From: an uncultured Nitrospira sp.
GTDB taxonomy: Bacteria; Nitrospirota; Nitrospiria; Nitrospirales; Nitrospiraceae
DNA: 42,971 nt
Direction of reading: 5' to 3'
NCBI GenBank assembly: GCA_902500775.1
Contig: CABVRZ010000002.1
Location: forward strand, 179,791 to 222,761
Shown here: one piece after another, positions 39,898 to 42,971 of the stretch
How positions within the stretch are numbered: position 1 is the first letter of the stretch
Layout of the letters: every line of letters starts with the position of its first letter
Made by a program: the position numbers and the translations under genes
Notes under the pieces: generated by a model
Database searches by the model: none
Told to the model about the DNA's origin: nothing
Seen by the model: only the letters and a program-made list of their open reading frames with translations

Positions 39898-42737
39898 TCG
39901 GCCTCTCCCAACGTCGGCGCAGCCTCGTCGATGGTCGCGGAGCCCAGCGCAGCCAATTGGACCCGATGGAGCGCGTAGACCTCGGCCTTCTTAGGATCCG
40001 CGGCGGTCGGATGGACGGCAAAGAGCTCCTGCACCGCGTGAATCGCCTCCGGTGACTGCTCAAAGTGGATTCGTCCCAGGTTGTTGGCCATCAGGACCTG
40101 GCGTCCGTGTAACGCCTTCTTGAACTGCTTCACATGCCGCGCCACGAGCTGCCGGTACCCGTCGAGTGAAGCCGCGTTGATCCCTGTCGGCAATGGCGCT
40201 GGCCGTGCTGCTTCGGGTCGGTCGCTGTCGGAACGCTCGTCGCGCACCACGTGTGCACGCCAGCGCCAGTCAGGTAGTCGTGCGAAGGATGTCGACTCAG
40301 GCCATCCTCTCGCAGGGACAAGCACCGGGCTCGACGCGAGCTTCGTGGCGAGCACCGGCACTACACCCTCGTTCTCCGGCGGGAGGTGGAGGGGTGGTGG
40401 CATCCGCTCATTCCATCCGAGCCTTGTGACTCCGATGTTCGCTCGGATGATCCGCTGAACCAGCGCAAAACTCCGGTCCACTACTCGGAGGAAGCTTGGC
40501 ATCACGTTCCGGACACCGCTCGAGGTGAACTGCACGAATCGCGCAGGTTCCGAATCACCCTTCTTCCAGTAACTCAGGTACTGCGTCGACCCGTTGTGGA
40601 CGTCTCCTGAGAACAAGACGATGCGCCGATACGGCTCAAGCCGCTTGAGCAGAGCCTCCATCGTCTTCGGATCGAACGCCCAGGCTTCAATCGCATCAGG
40701 GTTGGTCCCCGGCATCCCTCTGAGCTCGTCGTCGCGGTGCATCTGCCAACTGACCAGGTCGTAGACGCGATAGGCCAGCGGCGCCACAACCTCATCGAAG
40801 ACCGGCGGACCGATGATGGGCAACGGCGCGATGACGATGAGGACTTCCAGTCCCGCGGGTAAAGGCCCCTCGGGTATTTGCTCCGCAATCCCGGGAATCG
40901 CGATGTTGCCGGGAGGGCCGAGTCGGGACACAAAACTTCGCCGTGTGCGATTGTCGAGCGCCAGTAACATGTGCCTCGCGCATGACACCGAATAGTGCCA
41001 CCGCACGGGAGGCCGCTCGGCGCCGTCGAGACCGAACAGTGTGTTGAGGCGTTCGGCAGCCTCGGGTTCATTTGATGAAGCAGTCGCACCCATCGGGAAC
41101 AGCTCCTGGGCGCGAGTGAGCAGCTCGGCGGCCGGTCCGTCTTCAAAATAGTCCGGATCGTTGCCCCAGCCTTGGAAGAGGGCGTAAGCGAGGATCCCGT
41201 TGCGCAAGACCGTCTTCCCGAGCGGGTTCGTGTAGACCCGGTCTTTCCACAAGGGATTGAGGTTCCAGTCGTCGGTGACCTCGTGATCGTCGAGCATCAT
41301 GTAGACAGGCACATTCGCCAGCGCGCGACGAACCTTGGGCAGATCGTTGTAGAAGAGCTCCACCTGCCGCTTTCGCATGCTGCGCTTGGTGTCGTACAGG
41401 CCACCCCAGTTGCTCTGCAGCGCCGCGTAGAACGTCTGAAACGCGGGCTGCTCCTCCTGCGGAAGACTGTCGACGATCCGAAAGATCTTCTTCCGTCCTT
41501 CGTGCTTGTCCGCTAACCACGCCCGCTCCTCATCGTTCGCGGGTGTCACCTTCTTGGGGCCGTCAAGATCGGCGTTCACATGATCGAGGATCTGTTGCCG
41601 CCGCTCTGGTAGGAACAGGCGTGCTTCCAGCGCGAAACGCCACCCAGGCTCGGCATCGAGGTCCCTCGGCTTCAACGTCGCGCGCAGCTCGCCGAGCGTA
41701 AGCGCGTTCGGTCCGCTACCCGAGGGCAACACGAGATCCAGGAACTTCTCGAACAGCGCCCGCTCGATCTTCGGTTCGTCCGAGGCGTTGCGCTGCTGGA
41801 AATGCATGCCGAGATAATCCCAGGGCGGACCGCTCGCGAAAAGACGCTCCAGGATCTCATCAAACGTGGTCAGGGCAGCCTTGTCCCAGAGCACATTCGA
41901 CCACACCAGGAGGTACATCGCGGCGAACTCGCCGAACGAGAGCAGGTGACTGTGATAGTCGATCGTCGTGAAGCGGGCCTCGGAGACGACGACGTCGCGT
42001 CGAAGAGCCGGAGGAAAATGCTTGGCGTCCGCTGGCCAGTACGTGGCGCCAGGCCCTGGCCAACGTGTTGGGAGGAACTCGTTGTTACCGAGAAGCTCGC
42101 GGCCGCGCGTGATCAACTGCGGCAAGAAGGGCAACGCCACGTCGTCCGCGTAAATTTGATCGCCCGTGAGACACAATTGGTGCGGCCGGTGGATCGGATC
42201 GGCGAGCCGCGCTTCGCGGATCAGATCGTCGATCCACGCCATTCCATCATGCATCTCCTGTGTCATCCGCCGGCACGACCCATGGAGGATCCGCAGGTCC
42301 GTCAGCTCCGCTGGCGACAGCATAAACGTCGGCAGAAATCCCGGTTCGTATCCCATCGCCAAGTGCGGATGCCCGTGGAGCGTGCCGTCGCTCAAGAGCC
42401 CCAGGCTCTTCAGGTCGTGCACCTTGCCCTCTGACTCGGTGATCACGAGGTTGTAGGAATAGATGCGACCCGGCAGAAGCGCGTGAGTTGGTTCGACGCG
42501 AAACGTGACGAGCGCTAGGTGGAGGTTGTCGCCGATCCGAATGGTGGATGCGATGTTGGACTTGGATTGTAGCGGGCTGATCGTAGTTGAGAATCGTTCG
42601 TTCAAACTCGCATCGTGGACCTGGGAACCCCAGACCTCGAATGAAACCATCACTGGTTTTGAGAAGGCGAGCCACACCGCGACAAGCATCGGTTCCGCGC
42701 GGCGAAGAATGGGCCCGGCAAGCAGCAAGGGCAGCAC
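39894..42737 (-). CDS. First gene of the large operon: PhoD-like metallophosphatase (947 aa)
   Basis: PhoD/alkaline phosphatase D-type phosphoesterase domain with metal-binding motifs in order: LHGSCRR, LTGDQIYADD (about 190-199), YMMLDDHEVTDDWN (about 490-502) and VLFSGDVHNGSTQYLSYW (about 707-724). A fibronectin-like N-terminal domain (LPLLLAGPILRRAEPMLVAV) precedes the catalytic domain, and ~200 residues follow it. At 947 residues it is far longer than ordinary PhoD (about 500-600), with insertions between motifs. GTG 42735-42737 is the start: GGAGGG lies 8 bases upstream, and upstream codons add only non-conserved residues. Neither a Tat motif nor a Sec signal is visible, unlike exported PhoD enzymes, so the protein is probably cytoplasmic. 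It heads the operon. Confidence 0.88.
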   Translation of the reverse strand: MLPLLLAGPILRRAEPMLVAVWLAFSKPVMVSFEVWGSQVHDASLNERFSTTISPLQSKSNIASTIRIGDNLHLALVTFRVEPTHALLPGRIYSYNLVITESEGKVHDLKSLGLLSDGTLHGHPHLAMGYEPGFLPTFMLSPAELTDLRILHGSCRRMTQEMHDGMAWIDDLIREARLADPIHRPHQLCLTGDQIYADDVALPFLPQLITRGRELLGNNEFLPTRWPGPGATYWPADAKHFPPALRRDVVVSEARFTTIDYHSHLLSFGEFAAMYLLVWSNVLWDKAALTTFDEILERLFASGPPWDYLGMHFQQRNASDEPKIERALFEKFLDLVLPSGSGPNALTLGELRATLKPRDLDAEPGWRFALEARLFLPERRQQILDHVNADLDGPKKVTPANDEERAWLADKHEGRKKIFRIVDSLPQEEQPAFQTFYAALQSNWGGLYDTKRSMRKRQVELFYNDLPKVRRALANVPVYMMLDDHEVTDDWNLNPLWKDRVYTNPLGKTVLRNGILAYALFQGWGNDPDYFEDGPAAELLTRAQELFPMGATASSNEPEAAERLNTLFGLDGAERPPVRWHYSVSCARHMLLALDNRTRRSFVSRLGPPGNIAIPGIAEQIPEGPLPAGLEVLIVIAPLPIIGPPVFDEVVAPLAYRVYDLVSWQMHRDDELRGMPGTNPDAIEAWAFDPKTMEALLKRLEPYRRIVLFSGDVHNGSTQYLSYWKKGDSEPARFVQFTSSGVRNVMPSFLRVVDRSFALVQRIIRANIGVTRLGWNERMPPPLHLPPENEGVVPVLATKLASSPVLVPARGWPESTSFARLPDWRWRAHVVRDERSDSDRPEAARPAPLPTGINAASLDGYRQLVARHVKQFKKALHGRQVLMANNLGRIHFEQSPEAIHAVQELFAVHPTAADPKKAEVYALHRVQLAALGSATIDEAAPTLGEAE

Positions 42738-42926
42738 GGGTGATCCCTCCAGCAAACAAAATCGCGCGCAGGGTACCATGCACATTTTCTGAAGTCGAGC
42801 CGGATGGGTGGATGGGTTACGTATCTGAGTGTAGTTTAAGAAATATCAGATACTTATGTTAAAAAGCGGTGACCACATTTATGCCAACGGTACAATATTT
42901 CCACTGTTTGACCCCAAGAAACGACA
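42738..42926 (-). promoter_or_regulatory. Upstream region of the five-gene operon
   Basis: About 190 bases separate the operon start from a terminator hairpin. The AT-rich stretch around 42820-42880 contrasts with the GC-rich genes and is where the promoter should lie, but I cannot name a -35/-10 pair with confidence. The ribosome binding site GGAGGG is at about 42746-42751 (minus strand). Confidence 0.4.
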
Positions 42927-42958
42927 CGGCCCGGCACCCCTTGGGGAGTGCCGGGCCG
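42927..42958. terminator. Hairpin terminator at the right edge
   Basis: cggcccggcac (42927-42937) and gtgccgggccg (42948-42958) form a perfect 11-bp stem with further C/G pairing inside. On the minus strand it is followed by tgtcgtttcttgg, which suggests it ends a minus-strand gene beyond the window. This isolates the five-gene operon as an independent transcription unit. Confidence 0.7.
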
Positions 42959-42971
42959 CTCGATCCCACAA

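Noticed and set aside
27564..42737. Phage tail, contractile injection system or Tc toxin cluster
   Set aside because: No sheath, tube, baseplate, spike, AAA+ ATPase, portal, capsid or RHS-type sequence is visible; only the large gene sizes suggested it.

Overview
The window reads as chromosomal DNA of a Nitrospira-like bacterium (phylum Nitrospirota). This is an inference from gene content: an assimilatory sulfate operon with a sulfite reductase-TusA fusion, a four-subunit-style archaeal-type phenylalanyl-tRNA synthetase in a bacterial translation neighbourhood, and small conserved ORFs and intergenic palindromes that I associate with that group. No rRNA gene or other decisive marker is present.

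Layout. (1) 1-2.5 kb: envelope-type genes on the minus strand, namely a partial coiled-coil/helix-hairpin-helix protein with 49-residue repeats and an OmpA-domain protein, then two tiny conserved genes. (2) 2.5-10.1 kb: one minus-strand sulfate assimilation operon, in transcription order Rrf2-type regulator, sulfite reductase-TusA, APS reductase (cysH), a TrpD2-like protein, cysD and cysN/C. A sigma70-like promoter and a palindromic operator lie in front of the regulator gene. APS goes directly to sulfite, and the APS-kinase domain on CysN looks degenerate. (3) 10.3-14.7 kb: plus-strand Fis-like and HU genes, tRNA-Val, then thrS-infC-rpmI-rplT, with infC starting on ATC. A strong bidirectional terminator ends this block. 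(4) 14.8-21.2 kb: minus-strand operon fmt-rsmB-rpe-pheS-pheT, with tRNA-fMet divergent from fmt.

(5) 21.4-27.5 kb is accessory debris: a frameshifted small gene, a decayed IS3-family copy, a lipoprotein gene, an IS630-family copy with an in-frame amber codon inserted at the stop codon of a decaying gene, an orphan 369-residue protein and a 136-bp palindromic repeat.

(6) 27.5-42.8 kb is visibly GC-richer and holds one tightly packed minus-strand operon of five large genes (947, 1153, 955, 1432 and 561 codons). Only the first, a PhoD-like metallophosphatase without an obvious signal peptide, has a recognisable enzyme fold. The second resembles the DUF6603 family. The other three are giant proteins of unknown function. 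Stop and start codons touch or overlap at four junctions, which suggests stoichiometric, coupled synthesis of one complex. This operon is the best candidate in the window for an undescribed system.
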